This document shows positions 59,962-60,553 of a stretch of DNA of 60,553 bases, in pieces; within the stretch, counting starts at the first letter, position 1, and every line of letters begins with the position of its first letter. Source of the DNA: Chitinophagaceae bacterium UBA4407 (GTDB lineage: Bacteria; Bacteroidota; Bacteroidia; Chitinophagales; Chitinophagaceae); assembly GCA_002390845.1 (NCBI GenBank), contig DGQT01000107.1, positions 1-60,553 of the forward strand. Reading direction: 5' to 3'. The notes beneath the pieces were generated by a model, which was given only the letters and a program-made list of their open reading frames with translations, was not told where the DNA came from and ran no database searches. The position numbers and the translations under genes were made by a program.

Positions 59962-60553
59962 TACGGCACTAAAATCGTTTTTAAAATATCATCAATTATT
60001 TTTTCGGCTGAAACATTTTCTGCTTCGGCTTCATAAGTCAACCCAATGCGGTGGCGTAATATATCTTTACAAACTGCCTTTACATCATCGGGAATTACAA
60101 AGCCCCGTTTCTGCATAAACGCATAAGCTTTTGCTGCCAAAGCCAGGTTAATGCTGCCTCTTGGTGAGGCCCCATAATTAATCAACGCTTTTAATTTACC
60201 GAGATTATACTGATCGGGGTTGCGTGTGGCAAAAACAATATCAATAATGTATTGCTCAATTTTTTCATCCATGTATACCTGCTTAACCAACTCGCGGCCA
60301 AGCATAATTTCACTGATATTGGCTACGGTATTGATGCTTGGTATTGATTCGTTTTGCACCTGCTGGCGAATGATCAGCTGTTCTTCTTTTTTGCTGGGGT
60401 AACCGATGATTACCTTCAGCATAAACCTGTCAACCTGCGCTTCGGGAAGCGGGTAGGTTCCTTCCTGCTCTAACGGGTTCTGCGTTGCCAGCACAAGAAA
60501 TGGTTCTTCTAAAATATAAGAAGCATCGCCAATGGTTACCTGTTTTTCCTGCA
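59961..60553 (-). CDS. MoxR-family AAA+ ATPase, C-terminal part (5' end outside window)
   Basis: The frame is open to the window edge, so about 197 C-terminal residues are seen of a usual 320-330. The sensor 1 region of the AAA core is FLVLATQNPLEQEGTYPLPE, followed by AQVDRFMLK and the lid domain with ARNPDQYNLGKLKALINYGASPRGS and ADDVKAVC-like VIPDDVKAVCKDILRHR. Walker A and B lie outside the window. MoxR ATPases act as chaperones for VWA/DUF58 protein complexes in the envelope. The gene is upstream of DUF58 on the same strand, the usual pairing. Confidence 0.93.
   Translation of the reverse strand, partial: QEKQVTIGDASYILEEPFLVLATQNPLEQEGTYPLPEAQVDRFMLKVIIGYPSKKEEQLIIRQQVQNESIPSINTVANISEIMLGRELVKQVYMDEKIEQYIIDIVFATRNPDQYNLGKLKALINYGASPRGSINLALAAKAYAFMQKRGFVIPDDVKAVCKDILRHRIGLTYEAEAENVSAEKIIDDILKTILVP

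Overview
The window looks like a stretch of chromosome from a member of the Bacteroidota, most probably the family Chitinophagaceae. The reasons are: promoters of the Bacteroidota type (TTTG, 19-21 bases, TAnnTTTG) at several genes; type IX secretion (T9SS) C-terminal sorting domains on three large exported proteins; a TonB-dependent receptor with a carboxypeptidase-like N-terminal domain; a Reg_prop/Y_Y_Y sensor kinase; glutamine synthetases of types II and III; and BatA/DUF58/MoxR genes. Shine-Dalgarno sequences are generally not seen. No transposase, integrase, phage gene, rRNA or CRISPR array was found.

Layout. 0-6.3 kb: end of bioA, an ECF sigma factor with an overlapping membrane-anchored barrel protein, a DUF3347 protein and a TonB-dependent receptor. 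7-12 kb: a giant C25 (gingipain-like) T9SS protease. 12-14 kb: an SDR oxidoreductase, guanylate kinase, and tRNA-Lys/tRNA-Gln. 14-23.4 kb: a membrane protein with a chitosanase-like lobe, a large sensor kinase, a Cys-rich membrane protein, an ankyrin protein, a Bcp peroxiredoxin, an M23 peptidase and a small membrane protein. 23.7-34.6 kb: an NHL-repeat T9SS protein, a half-length carB, a phosphotransferase/HAD pair, and GSII next to GSIII. 34.8-41.7 kb (minus strand): TMEM220-like protein, BatA, a BatD-like protein, TerC, pyrD and an LRR T9SS protein. 42-46.7 kb: a SAM-I riboswitch, then metY, metX and homoserine dehydrogenase, a methionine module. 47-58.7 kb: envelope genes (LtaS-like sulfatase, GT2 glycosyltransferase with a flippase-like membrane protein, ArnT-like GT83 plus PAP2 phosphatase) mixed with a cupin anti-sigma-like protein, a propeller protein, an EEP nuclease and a HupE/UreJ protein. 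58.9-60.5 kb: DUF58 and the end of moxR.

The most striking feature is not a gene. Nearly every intergenic gap carries a copy of a roughly 70-110 bp repeat with a TTTTTGAGCCGGGC-like head and a GTTGCGTCGCACACTTGTAC-like core. I count about 34 ends in 60 kb, in both orientations. The heads very often lie within a few bases of a stop codon, adjacent ends mostly alternate in orientation, and five gaps hold a complete inverted pair resembling a miniature element. Variant cores and small hairpins are spliced into some copies. A second layer of repetition is degenerate heptanucleotide arrays, several beside these ends and four inside coding sequence (pyrD twice, the 3' ends of metX and of the GT2 gene). 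I do not recognise either family as a described element.
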